The translations under genes and the position numbers were made by a program. From Polaribacter cellanae (GTDB lineage: Bacteria; Bacteroidota; Bacteroidia; Flavobacteriales; Flavobacteriaceae), in the NCBI RefSeq assembly GCF_017569185.1, contig NZ_CP071869.1:3710001-3774000 (forward strand): a stretch of 64,000 bases of DNA, read 5' to 3'. Under the pieces are notes generated by a model. The model searched no databases. It saw only the letters and a program-made list of their open reading frames with translations, and was not told where the DNA came from. This document shows, in pieces, positions 8,127 to 16,033 of this stretch; the first letter of the stretch is position 1; every line of letters begins with the position of its first letter.

Positions 8127-8294
8127 CTAAAGTGATTATTAGAATATTTGGTTTTTCTTTATTTATAATGATTTCTATATCTTTTAGTGGTAAAATAGTT
8201 GTTGATAATGAATAAGATAGATTGATAAAATAATTATATTCAAATAAGATAAAAAATAATAGCTTTTTTCTTTTATAGAGTTAAAAAAGCTTTA

Positions 8295-8302
8295 TATATT
8301 TG
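8295..8302 (+). promoter_or_regulatory. -7 box of the tRNA pair
   Basis: TATATTTG, matching TAnnTTTG, 33 bases upstream of the tRNA-Ser gene. The two tRNAs are probably one transcript. Confidence 0.6.
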
Positions 8303-8335
8303 CATCCGCATTCAGGGAATACCTGATAGACTTCT

Positions 8336-8420
8336 GGAGAAATGGCAGAGTGGTCGAATGCGGCAGTCTTGAAAACTGTTGACTGTAACAGGTCCGGGGG
8401 TTCGAATCCCTCTTTCTCCG
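8336..8420 (+). tRNA. tRNA-Ser (anticodon UGA)
   Basis: 85 nt with acceptor stem GGAGAAA / TTTCTCC and discriminator G8420. The anticodon stem is CAGT/ACTG with loop CTTGAAA (anticodon TGA at 8370-8372). A long class II variable arm and the T-loop GTTCGAATCC are present. CCA is not encoded. Confidence 0.95.
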
Positions 8421-8478
8421 CTAAGAAATTTAAACCCTTGTATATTCAAGGGTTTAAATTTCTTAAAAATATTAATTA

Positions 8479-8552
8479 GGGCTCTTAGCTCAGCTGGATA
8501 GAGCACCTCCCTTCTAAGGAGGCGGTCGAAGGTTCGAATCCTTCAGGGCTCA
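8479..8552 (+). tRNA. tRNA-Arg (anticodon UCU)
   Basis: 74 nt with acceptor GGGCTCT / AGGGCTC (G-U pairs included) and discriminator A8552. The D arm is AGCTCAGCTGGATAGAGC. The anticodon stem CCTCC/GGAGG has loop CTTCTAA (anticodon TCT at 8513-8515), and the T arm contains GGTTCGAATCC. It lies 58 bases after tRNA-Ser. Confidence 0.95.
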
Positions 8553-9153
8553 CTTAAACTCTTGTTAACCTTTTGGTTTTCAAGAGTTTTTTGTTTTTAA
8601 AGGATCGAATAGCGGAGACTTAATTTATCTAATAAAATATAAAGACTTTTGTAGATTTGTTTATAGTTTGAGCTAATATAATCTCTGGGATTTCTGTTTC
8701 ATTTTTTTGTACTACTTTTTTAAGAATATTTACAATAATGTTTTTTATTTTGATTTATAATAGGTTTTATTTATAACAGTTAACCCCCTATAATACTTTT
8801 TACTTTAAGGGAAACACCCCCAAAAAGGCGAAAAACCTACGGGAATAAAGGCTTTAAAGTAATTTTACTAAAAACAAAGTATTGAAACATCTTGACTATA
8901 AAGGTTAATTTACTGGAATTTTTGTACCATTGGCAACAAAAAAAACCACTACTTGCTACTAAAACAAAGGTATAATAATAAATTTAAGTTGAAAAAACAC
9001 CATTTTAATTTAAGAGATAAAAACGCGTTTTTTATTACCTAAATATGAAGTGATACTTTTTTTAGGTTTTTGTGAAAAATGCTGAAAAGCTAATTAATAA
9101 AAGGTTTTTGGGAGTTTGTTAGTAAATAATCGCACCTAAATAGTATTAATAGC
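8553..9153. other. Non-coding region between tRNA-Arg and the IS element
   Basis: About 600 bases without a convincing ORF on either strand. A conspicuous G/C-cluster block at about 8784-8853 contains CCCCCTATAATAC, AAGGGAAACACCCCC and AACCTACGGGAATAAAGG in otherwise AT-rich DNA; I do not recognise it. ACCTAAAT-type words (9037-9044, 9134-9141) resemble, in inverted orientation, the TTTAGGTG repeats at 10638-10685 on the other side of the IS. The IS may therefore have landed inside the end region of the Mu-like element. Confidence 0.4.
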
Positions 9154-9158
9154 TTTAA
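9154..9158. repeat. Target-site duplication, left copy (TTTAA)
   Basis: TTTAA directly abutting the left CC end of the IS; identical to 10555-10559. Confidence 0.8.
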
Positions 9159-10554
9159 CCCGCATTATGCATTAGGAATAAACAAAAGGAGGACTTAAAT
9201 TATTAATTTGGGAGAATAATCCGTCCATCCAAGGTCTTTTTTTAGTGTTCAAAGCAATCTTTAACACCTTTCTGTTAGCATGATTTACTGTCCAAGCTCC
9301 TAATGCAAAGCAATAGACTTTTAGGGTTTTTAAAGTTGCTCGATTATGATGATTTAAGGCAAAATGCCTAAACAAACTCATTAGGTTATAAGCCACCATA
9401 ATGAATCTAAAGGAAGCCTCAGTTGCCCAAAAATTCTTTAAACAAAAGTTGTCCAATCCAAAGTCTTCTTTGAGTTCTTTGATTCTGTTTTCACAATCAG
9501 CTCTGGTGTTGTAGATATTCCAAACTTGGTCTAGGGGTAAATCTAGATTAGTTACATAGCAACTAAAACGATAACCAGGCAGATCATCAAAGAGTAATTT
9601 CCCTGCTGCTTTTGGACGATCTTCTACTTTCTTTTTTATGACAATATAGCGCCTTGACTTACCATCTGTATGGTTAAAAATCATCTCATTAAGCTCAATT
9701 CCTTTTGTGAGCTCTATCCAATTATCCAAACTCCAAACTGTATTTTTTATATTTGGATACATACGTGCTGCCATAATGTAATTGAGTTGTTTGCCTTCTA
9801 GATAATCTAATAAATCTTGTGTGTAAAAACCACTATCTGCACGAACTAAACCAACTCTTTTGTCCTTTAAAGCTTCATTGAAGGTTTCTTCCATAAACTC
9901 TTTACAGCTACTACTATCTGCTGTATTGCCTGGTCTTAACCAAGCATTGGCAACCATTCTGGTTTGGCTCACAAAGGCCATTAATGGGTGATGTGAGTTC
10001 CTGCCTTTTTTATTGGGATTATAACCTTTTGCGCTACCTTGTTGCTCTCCATATCTTGTAATAACTGTGCTATCAAAATCTATAGTTAAGTTGTCAACAT
10101 CTAATTGCTTGAAAAACCAATGTTGCAACTTTGGAAATACTTCTGTATTGCGCTTTTGAGAAAACTTGCCAAAAAAACGACTATAGGTACTTTGTGAAGG
10201 CATACGATTCCATCCAAAAATTTCTTGCAATGCGCTATCATAACGTAACCAATCACAATGGATATAACGAGAGGCTCCTGTCCAAATACTCAACCAAAAA
10301 GCTTCAGTTATATGTGCAGGATTATAACCCGCATTAGAGCTTGGTTGAGGTAAATCTAATTGTGCTAGTTGTTCTCTAATTTCTGTTTGATCAATAAAAC
10401 GCTTCATTAAGCTCATCCCTCCAAAAGGGGTGACTTTCTTACTTGAATACTCTATAGGGAGATTAACCATTTGGGTTATGTGTTAAATTCACTGTAAAGC
10501 TAATAATCGTAATCGTTTATACAAAATTTTAAATCATCTATTGCATAATTCAGG
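9159..10554 (-). mobile_element. Complete IS1380-family insertion sequence
   Basis: 1396 bp. The imperfect terminal inverted repeats begin with CC: CCCGCATTATGCA at 9159-9171 and, on the other strand, CCTGAATTATGCA (10542-10554), 11 of 13 identical. Both ends are flanked by a perfect 5-bp direct repeat TTTAA (9154-9158 and 10555-10559), the signature of a clean transposition event. It carries one transposase gene filling most of the element; the left repeat adjoins the stop codon. Confidence 0.9.
9172..10470 (-). CDS. IS1380-family transposase
   Basis: 432 residues, the usual size for IS1380 transposases. The middle holds the family-typical catalytic region 'NLTIDFDSTVITRYGEQQGSAKGYN..KKGRNSHHPL', with the first catalytic Asp in 'DFDSTV', then 'RADSGFY' with the second Asp. 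The C-terminal 'NIYNTRADCENRIKELKEDFGLDNF' carries the catalytic Glu. The frame is intact and the terminal repeats are present, so the element looks functional. It is transcribed leftward, opposite to the phage-like genes. No host gene appears to be interrupted. Confidence 0.93.
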   Translation of the reverse strand: MVNLPIEYSSKKVTPFGGMSLMKRFIDQTEIREQLAQLDLPQPSSNAGYNPAHITEAFWLSIWTGASRYIHCDWLRYDSALQEIFGWNRMPSQSTYSRFFGKFSQKRNTEVFPKLQHWFFKQLDVDNLTIDFDSTVITRYGEQQGSAKGYNPNKKGRNSHHPLMAFVSQTRMVANAWLRPGNTADSSSCKEFMEETFNEALKDKRVGLVRADSGFYTQDLLDYLEGKQLNYIMAARMYPNIKNTVWSLDNWIELTKGIELNEMIFNHTDGKSRRYIVIKKKVEDRPKAAGKLLFDDLPGYRFSCYVTNLDLPLDQVWNIYNTRADCENRIKELKEDFGLDNFCLKNFWATEASFRFIMVAYNLMSLFRHFALNHHNRATLKTLKVYCFALGAWTVNHANRKVLKIALNTKKRPWMDGLFSQINNLSPPFVYS

Positions 10555-10559
10555 TTTAA
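10555..10559. repeat. Target-site duplication, right copy (TTTAA)
   Basis: TTTAA directly abutting the right GG end of the IS; identical to 9154-9158. Confidence 0.8.
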
Positions 10560-10637
10560 CTATATTTTAAAGATTAATCAATAGGTTAAATGTAAGAATA
10601 TCAGCAATTTAAAAATAAGTATACTAAATTTTAAAAG

Positions 10638-10685
10638 ATTAGGTGTGAAGCTTATAATTATTTAGGTGTTAAAATTAGGTGTGAA
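10638..10685 (+). repeat. Direct repeats, candidate MuA end-binding sites
   Basis: ATTAGGTGTGAA occurs at 10638-10649 and 10674-10685, with a related ATTTAGGTGTTA between them (10660-10671). The sites are tandem, about 12 bases long and lie between the element's edge and its repressor gene, the position of transposase-binding sites in Mu-like phages. They could instead be repressor operators. Confidence 0.5.
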
Positions 10686-10694
10686 TATGATTCT

Positions 10695-11252
10695 CTATTT
10701 TTTATAATACCTTTCTATCGATTTATAATTAAATGATGTAACGTTAAATAATGCAATTAGTGCTATACGGTAGCATTCACTTACTGTATTAGTTACTTTT
10801 TCCACAAACTCAAGATTTAACGTTTTATTTGATTCTCTTTGATAGAACTCTTTTATAAGCTCTTCGTATTTTGATGCTTCTACAAATATTTCAAATGAAG
10901 ATAATACAAATTCTTTTTTAAGTTTTTTATCAGTACAAAATTCATCAATAGTTAATAATACAATTTCAACTTGATCTATATTAAATGGTATTAATGAAAT
11001 TTGACCGTAAATAGAGTTATGAATATCATTTCCTTTGTATAATTCTTGACTTATTCCTGCATGATTATCTTCTATTAAATCACGTAATGACACTTCAAAT
11101 AACTTCGAAATTTTCTTTGCCATACTCATTGAAAGTTCATTCCTGCCAAGTTCTATTTGGCTTATAGCACTTCTTGTAACACCTAATTTTACTGCGAATT
11201 CAGACTGTGTCAGGCTGTATTTTTTTCTAATCTCCCTTAAAATTAAACTCAT
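10695..11252 (-). CDS. XRE-family repressor of the Mu-like element
   Basis: 185 residues from the start at 11252 ('MSLILREIRKKYSL'). A longer in-frame ATG at 11450 would run antisense through the Ner-like gene and promoter, so I prefer the internal start. Residues about 5-60 form a Cro/C1-type helix-turn-helix: 'SLTQSEFAVKLGVTRSAISQIELGRNELSM'. The rest is a helical domain of about 110 residues of unknown family, perhaps for oligomerisation or signal sensing. It is divergent from the Ner-like and transposase genes with a promoter and direct-repeat operators between them, the usual lysogeny-switch layout. No RecA-cleavage protease domain is seen. Confidence 0.75.
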   Translation of the reverse strand: MSLILREIRKKYSLTQSEFAVKLGVTRSAISQIELGRNELSMSMAKKISKLFEVSLRDLIEDNHAGISQELYKGNDIHNSIYGQISLIPFNIDQVEIVLLTIDEFCTDKKLKKEFVLSSFEIFVEASKYEELIKEFYQRESNKTLNLEFVEKVTNTVSECYRIALIALFNVTSFNYKSIERYYKK

Positions 11253-11255
11253 TTC

Positions 11256-11285
11256 TTTGCTATTTAAAATAAAAATGTATATTTG
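11256..11285 (+). promoter_or_regulatory. Early promoter of the Mu-like element
   Basis: TTTG (11256-11259), 18 bases, then TATATTTG (11278-11285): a good Bacteroidota -33/-7 pair, 46 bases before the Ner-like start codon. Confidence 0.6.
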
Positions 11286-11286
11286 T

Positions 11287-11316
11287 AGTGTCAAAATGAT
11301 ATTTAAAGTGTCAAAA
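11287..11316. promoter_or_regulatory. Tandem operator AGTGTCAAAA x2
   Basis: AGTGTCAAAA at 11287-11296 and 11307-11316, exactly 20 bases (two helical turns) apart, just downstream of the early -7 box. Probably bound by the repressor or by the Ner-like protein. Confidence 0.55.
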
Positions 11317-11331
11317 CTAACATTTACTACC

Positions 11332-11598
11332 ATGCAAAATAACGAAAATATTATTAAAGTAGGAAACGCATTACCACATGGTTCTAAAAAACTAATTGCA
11401 GAACGTACTAATGTTACCCAAAAAACGGTAGGCGATTTTTTTAAGTGCAAAACGAAATGTAGAAGTACTACATATTTAAAAATTATGACTGAAGCAGTTA
11501 ATATATTAAAGGAACTACAGGATAAACATTTAAAAGCTCAAGCTTTATTAAGCCTAAATAAAAAGTTAGCTGATGACATAAATAATCTATTCCAGTAA
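11332..11598 (+). CDS. Ner-like early regulatory protein
   Basis: 88 residues from the ATG at 11332 ('MQNNENIIKVGNALPHGS'). An upstream in-frame ATG at 11257 precedes the -7 box and operators and is unlikely. 'GSKKLIAERTNVTQKTVGDFFKCKTK' reads as a helix-turn-helix, followed by a C-terminal helical tail. It lies between the divergent repressor and the transposase, where Mu carries ner, and probably turns down early transcription. It starts 15 bases after the second operator and ends 3 bases before the transposase start, so the two are cotranscribed. The Ner assignment is by position and motif, not by recognised similarity. Confidence 0.6.
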   Translation: MQNNENIIKVGNALPHGSKKLIAERTNVTQKTVGDFFKCKTKCRSTTYLKIMTEAVNILKELQDKHLKAQALLSLNKKLADDINNLFQ

Positions 11599-11601
11599 TT
11601 A

Positions 11602-13686
11602 ATGATAGGTTTTGTACCATATAAAGAAATATTAAGCTACGGAATTAGCGTTAATACCTTAAAAAACGGTTTATTTAACTTCCGTAAAGGTAAATCTCCA
11701 TCATGGGAAAATATTAAAGATGCAAAAGATAAGCGTAAAATATTAATAAATTTAGATACCATACCAAAAGGAACGCGTACAAAATACAATATTCCAACCT
11801 CCGAAGATTACAAGAAACTACAAAGCAAAGATTTTTCAAATAATACAACCTTACTTGATGGGCCCAATGCAGAATACCTATTAAATGCCTACTCAAAAAA
11901 CTATCAACAATACATAAACATTTATTGGAATAGATTAGCTTATTCATCAGATAAGCAAAATGAATTAGCAATACCTTATGCAAAAGAACACGCTTACTGG
12001 TTAGAAATGATTCATTTAACTGGCACTTTAGAAAAGGCAACTTATGGTAGCATTAAAAGAATGTTTAAAATTCATTTAGCACTTATCAAAAAAAGTGAAA
12101 TTATACTACAATCAGAAGTAAGAAGTGCCATTCATTTTAAAGTAAAATTAACTGCTTTACGAAAAGCTTTATTAAAAGGCGAAACTGGTTTAGATGTTAT
12201 TATTAACAATAGTTTAAAGCCAAATGAAGCAAATGTAAAAATAACAGATTTTCATAAAATGTTACTGCTTTCTTACTTACAATACGAGCAAATTTATTCT
12301 TATAGAGTGGTTACCGATTTAGTAAACCATCATTGCGAACTAAAAGGACTTCAAACAATTTCAGAAAGCTCTGTTAAGCATATTATGACGACTGATAACC
12401 AATTTAGAACGTTGGTAGATTCTTACAGATATGGTAAAAAATACTTTAGCGATACTATTTTACCTCATACAGTTAGAAATGTTACACAATTTCCTGCTAA
12501 TGTATGGATGATAGACGGAACGCCGATGCAATTTTATTGTTGGAATTCAGACCGCACCAAGCAAGTAAGAATGTATTTATTTGCAATTATAGATGTTTGT
12601 AGTCGCAAAATAGTTGGTTTTGATATTGGTTATTCAGAAACTCGTTTTAACATCTTAAATGCGTTAAAATTAGCAGTTATGAGTGAGGGGTATTTACCCT
12701 CTCAAATAGTTTCAGACAATTTTAGTGCAGGAAAAACCGAAGAAATCATTGATTTAAAAAATCAAATGGCAAAATTAGGCGTTTCATGGCGTAATTCTAA
12801 AGTAGGTAATGCGCAAGATAAGAGTTATATAGAACGCTTTTTTGGTACGTTCCAATCTGTAGAATGTGCTTTATATGAAGGATATATAGGCGAAGGAATT
12901 ACAAGTAAAAGGAATAACAGGCCTAATGCAGAATTTCTGCAAAAAATGGCAAAGAAAAACGGTTTGTTAATGCCTAACGAAATGAAAAGCCAAATTGCTA
13001 CTATGATTGCAAAATATAACGAGCGTTCTATTGGTGGTCGCAAATCGCCTAATGAGGTTTGTAGTTCTTTTGATAAACCAAATGCAGTTCCTATGGATGC
13101 TGTTAGAACCGCCTTACTATTTTGGAGCAAAACCAGTACTACTATAAAGCGTGGTATGGTTAAGTTTAAAGTAAATAAAGTACAACATACATTCGAGATA
13201 AAAGAACACCAAACAAAGGCAGAATTACAAGGCAAAAAAGTAGCAATTCGCTACAATGAAAATGATTTAGATTGGATAATGTTATTTGATTACAACACAG
13301 ATACTGCTATTTGCGAGTGTAAAGCTTCTATAAAAGCTGAACTTTTAGCACCAGAAGACCCAAAAAGTAAAGAAGTATCAAATATTATAAAATCCGAAGC
13401 CAAAAAGAAAAGTTACCACAACTATTTAAAGAACCAAACGCAAAAAATCATTGACAAAGGTTTAGAGCATGAAAATGAAGACAATTTAGAGCTTGTACAT
13501 CCGCTATCATTACAAAAAAATCAAGTGAACACTAAAGAAAGTGAAGACTTTTTAGAACTCTATTACAATGAAAATGGTATTACAAAAGATGCTGAATATC
13601 AACTAACAAAAAAGCCAATTAAAACAATATTACACTCTGGTGTAAAAGATTTTGAAGAACTATTAATAAAAAAGAGTTCTTCATAA
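11602..13686 (+). CDS. MuA-type DDE transposase
   Basis: 694 residues, close to MuA (663). The N-terminal third ('PYKEILSYGISVNTLKNGL', basic, helical) should bind the element ends. The central RNase H-like rve domain carries the catalytic triad D305 ('WMIDGTP'), D372 ('VSDNF') and E411 ('KSYIERFFGTFQ'). The spacing of 66 and 38 residues fits the Mu/TnsB/Tn552 group. A beta-barrel region follows (about 500-570), then a lysine- and glutamate-rich C-terminal tail where MuA contacts MuB. The frame is intact. A 12-bp inverted repeat overlaps the stop codon (13670-13699) and could attenuate transcription into the MuB gene. Confidence 0.92.
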   Translation: MIGFVPYKEILSYGISVNTLKNGLFNFRKGKSPSWENIKDAKDKRKILINLDTIPKGTRTKYNIPTSEDYKKLQSKDFSNNTTLLDGPNAEYLLNAYSKNYQQYINIYWNRLAYSSDKQNELAIPYAKEHAYWLEMIHLTGTLEKATYGSIKRMFKIHLALIKKSEIILQSEVRSAIHFKVKLTALRKALLKGETGLDVIINNSLKPNEANVKITDFHKMLLLSYLQYEQIYSYRVVTDLVNHHCELKGLQTISESSVKHIMTTDNQFRTLVDSYRYGKKYFSDTILPHTVRNVTQFPANVWMIDGTPMQFYCWNSDRTKQVRMYLFAIIDVCSRKIVGFDIGYSETRFNILNALKLAVMSEGYLPSQIVSDNFSAGKTEEIIDLKNQMAKLGVSWRNSKVGNAQDKSYIERFFGTFQSVECALYEGYIGEGITSKRNNRPNAEFLQKMAKKNGLLMPNEMKSQIATMIAKYNERSIGGRKSPNEVCSSFDKPNAVPMDAVRTALLFWSKTSTTIKRGMVKFKVNKVQHTFEIKEHQTKAELQGKKVAIRYNENDLDWIMLFDYNTDTAICECKASIKAELLAPEDPKSKEVSNIIKSEAKKKSYHNYLKNQTQKIIDKGLEHENEDNLELVHPLSLQKNQVNTKESEDFLELYYNENGITKDAEYQLTKKPIKTILHSGVKDFEELLIKKSSS

Positions 13687-13699
13687 AAAGAACTCTTTT
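13670..13699 (+). terminator. Hairpin overlapping the MuA stop codon
   Basis: Perfect 12-bp stem AAAAGAGTTCTT / AAGAACTCTTTT with the TAA stop (13684-13686) in the 6-base loop and T's at the end. It may act as a terminator or attenuator between transposase and MuB genes. Confidence 0.6.
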
Positions 13700-13754
13700 A
13701 AAATTGATATAAAGCAATATATCAAAATAAGTGTATTAATCTCAAAGCAAAAGT

Positions 13755-14582
13755 ATGAAAAAACAAGTAATTCAGCAAGAAGTAAAAACGTTAGTTGAAG
13801 CGTTTTTAAAAATCAAAGAAGTAAGTCAGAATAAAATGGCTGAAATGTTGGGCGTAAGTCCTGCAACGATTACCAATTTACTAAATGAAAATTGGGAGAA
13901 ACTAAATCAAAGTATGCTTTTAAAAATTAGAAGTTTTTTTGATACTAAAGAATGGGTTGCCATAGAAACCGCCAACTTTAGCACCATACAAAAGAGTTGC
14001 AACGAAGCTAAAATGTTGCATAAAATGGTTGGTATTATAGGTTATGCTGGAGCAGGTAAAACGTTGGCTTTACGCAATTACTATAACAACAATAGTAATA
14101 CCTATATGGTAACGTGTTCAAGAGCTATGAGAACCAAACAATTTTTAAATGAAATTTTAAAGGGTTTTGGTGTTAATTTTTTGTCTTCTGATTTTGAAAT
14201 GACTAAACGAATTATAGATGAAATGAATAAAAATAGCGGTACGCTTCTAATTATTGATGAGGCAAGTAAACTGTCAGAAAACGCTTTAATGTACATACAA
14301 GACATTTGGGATGGTGTAGAAGATAATGCAGGTATTGTTTTAGCAGGTGTAGAGTATTTGTACACAAATATTAAAAAGGCTTCTGATAAAAACAAAATTG
14401 GAATGCCCGAATTTTATAGTAGAGTAAGTTATTGGCAAAAATTAAACACACCTACGAAAGCAGAAATTAACACCATTTGTGAGCATAACAATATTACTGA
14501 TGAAAAGTTAAAAAGAACACTTTACAGAGGTGCAAACTTTCGATTAATAAGAAATGCAATACAGAATTTAAAAACCATTTAA
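13755..14582 (+). CDS. MuB-type AAA+ target-DNA activator
   Basis: 275 residues. An N-terminal helix-turn-helix (about 20-45, 'VSQNKMAEMLGVSPATITNLL') is followed by an AAA+ ATPase with Walker A GYAGAGKT (96-103), Walker B 'TLLIIDEASKL' and a sensor region 'GIVLAGVEYL', the layout of MuB and of the phage AAA proteins related to TnsC. It should bind target DNA, stimulate the transposase and confer target immunity. It lies 68 bases after the transposase, with the hairpin between. Length is slightly under MuB (312), with a shorter C-terminus. Confidence 0.85.
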   Translation: MKKQVIQQEVKTLVEAFLKIKEVSQNKMAEMLGVSPATITNLLNENWEKLNQSMLLKIRSFFDTKEWVAIETANFSTIQKSCNEAKMLHKMVGIIGYAGAGKTLALRNYYNNNSNTYMVTCSRAMRTKQFLNEILKGFGVNFLSSDFEMTKRIIDEMNKNSGTLLIIDEASKLSENALMYIQDIWDGVEDNAGIVLAGVEYLYTNIKKASDKNKIGMPEFYSRVSYWQKLNTPTKAEINTICEHNNITDEKLKRTLYRGANFRLIRNAIQNLKTI

Positions 14583-14616
14583 ACCTAATTAAAACAACAT
14601 TTAAAAGCTAAAAATT

Positions 14617-14994
14617 ATGAGCGTACATATAGATACAAAAAACAAAAAAATAGTAGTAGAAATAGAGTATGATTTTCAACCTCAAGAAGACGTAACCTTA
14701 ATAAGAGATTCAATTTTAGATTTAATTACACAAAGAAAAGAAGATTTTAATGATACCGAAACAATTTTTTGGGCGATTCATCTTGTAAAACAATTAGAGC
14801 TTAATGACGAACAATTAAAAAGGGCTTTTGCTGAACCTACAAGGGTATTAGAAGATTTAACAGCATTGAAGAAAAAGCATTTTGAAACTACAGAAGAATT
14901 ACGTGTTTTGAAAGAAACACCACCAAAAGAATATTGGCAAAAAATACCAAATTTAGTAAAGAATGATTTAATTGAAATAGCTTCAAATCAATAA
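14617..14994 (+). CDS. Unknown phage-associated acidic protein
   Basis: 125 residues, soluble, acidic, mostly helical ('EIEYDFQPQEDVTLIRDSILDLI', 'KKKHFETTEELRVLKETPP'). I do not recognise a family. It lies 34 bases after the MuB gene and 8 bases before the protease gene, so it belongs to the same transcript. In Mu-like phages this interval usually holds many early and morphogenesis genes; here only this one remains. It could be a small early protein or a scaffolding helper. No membrane segment or catalytic motif is visible. Confidence 0.6.
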   Translation: MSVHIDTKNKKIVVEIEYDFQPQEDVTLIRDSILDLITQRKEDFNDTETIFWAIHLVKQLELNDEQLKRAFAEPTRVLEDLTALKKKHFETTEELRVLKETPPKEYWQKIPNLVKNDLIEIASNQ

Positions 14995-15002
14995 TAAATA
15001 CA

Positions 15003-15998
15003 ATGAAAGAACTAACAATATACGGTCAAATAGGTAGAGAAATTACAGATGAAAGTTTTCTACAGGAATTAAAGAAAGTCCAGGGCGATTTTACTTTAAA
15101 AATAAACTCTCCTGGTGGAAGTGTTTTCCAAGGTTATGCAATCTATAATGCTTTAAAAGAACATAAAGGAAACATAACCGTTCATATAGATGGTGTAGCG
15201 GCTTCTATGGCTTCTGTTATCTGTTTGGCAGGTAATAAAATTGTAATGGCAAAAAATGCTATGTATATGATACATAACCCTACAATGAGCGCTCAAGGAG
15301 ATAGTAAAGAAATGAAAAAAAGTGCTGATTTATTAGATAAAATAAAAAGCATTTTAATTGAGGCTTATTTTGAAAAAACAAGTATCAAAAAAACCAAGCT
15401 TTCTAAAATGCTTGATAAAGAAACGTGGTTAAATTCTGATGAAGCTTTAAAAAATGGTTTTATTGATGAAGTTAAAAATAATGTTTTAACAAAGAAAGTA
15501 AACAGTTTAGCAAACAACCCTAGCGAAATATTCGCCTGTTATGTAATTAATAAATCCGAAAATATGAACAAAGAAGTTTTAAAGTTATTAGACCTAAAAA
15601 AAGGTGCTAGTGATGAAGAAATCGTTAAAGCAGTTAAGAAACTGAAGAAACAAAAAAAGAAAGAAAAGAAAGGCGAAAAAGCTACAAAAGAAAGTATTGA
15701 TGCCATATTAAATATGGCTGAAAAAGAAAAGAAAATTACGCCAAATTTAAGAGGACATTTTGAGAAAATGTTGAATTTAGATTATTCAGGAACCAATGAT
15801 TTAATTAATGAAATGATAGGTATTAAAATTCCAATATCCGAAATGTTAGTTAGAGGTTCTAGTGCTAAAACACCAATTGAAAAAGATAAAAGTAAATGGG
15901 AACTAGACGACTACAGAAAATACGCTCCAAATGAGTTAAAAAGAAAACCAAAGTTGTACCAAGAGCTTGTAGCTAAAGCATTTCCAGACGAACAATAA
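15003..15998 (+). CDS. ClpP-like phage prohead protease with scaffold tail
   Basis: 331 residues. Residues about 1-180 are a ClpP/S49-type serine protease: 'INSPGGSVFQGYAIYNAL', catalytic S68 in 'DGVAASMAS' and the His in 'YMIHNP' are in the expected order. Such proteins mature phage capsids and are often fused to a scaffold. The C-terminal 150 residues are Lys/Glu-rich and helical ('KKLKKQKKKEKKGEK', 'NMAEKEKKITPNL'), which fits a scaffold that the protease removes. It directly precedes the capsid-like gene, as in Mu-like and siphophage head modules. The absence of a portal gene upstream is unusual. Confidence 0.82.
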   Translation: MKELTIYGQIGREITDESFLQELKKVQGDFTLKINSPGGSVFQGYAIYNALKEHKGNITVHIDGVAASMASVICLAGNKIVMAKNAMYMIHNPTMSAQGDSKEMKKSADLLDKIKSILIEAYFEKTSIKKTKLSKMLDKETWLNSDEALKNGFIDEVKNNVLTKKVNSLANNPSEIFACYVINKSENMNKEVLKLLDLKKGASDEEIVKAVKKLKKQKKKEKKGEKATKESIDAILNMAEKEKKITPNLRGHFEKMLNLDYSGTNDLINEMIGIKIPISEMLVRGSSAKTPIEKDKSKWELDDYRKYAPNELKRKPKLYQELVAKAFPDEQ

Positions 15999-16033
15999 TT
16001 AATACGAACATAAATATTTTAAAAAAATTATCA

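Noticed and set aside
8312..8506. 64-codon frame on the minus strand across the tRNA genes
   Set aside because: It runs through tRNA-Ser and into tRNA-Arg on the opposite strand; coincidental frame.
8336..8552. tRNA-Arg as an integration site for a tyrosine-recombinase element
   Set aside because: No integrase gene and no repeated tRNA 3' end found to the right; the nearby element transposes by a Mu-type enzyme.
11253..11450. Upstream extension of the repressor gene to an ATG at 11450
   Set aside because: It would be antisense to the promoter, operators and Ner-like gene, and the added residues have no HTH-like pattern.
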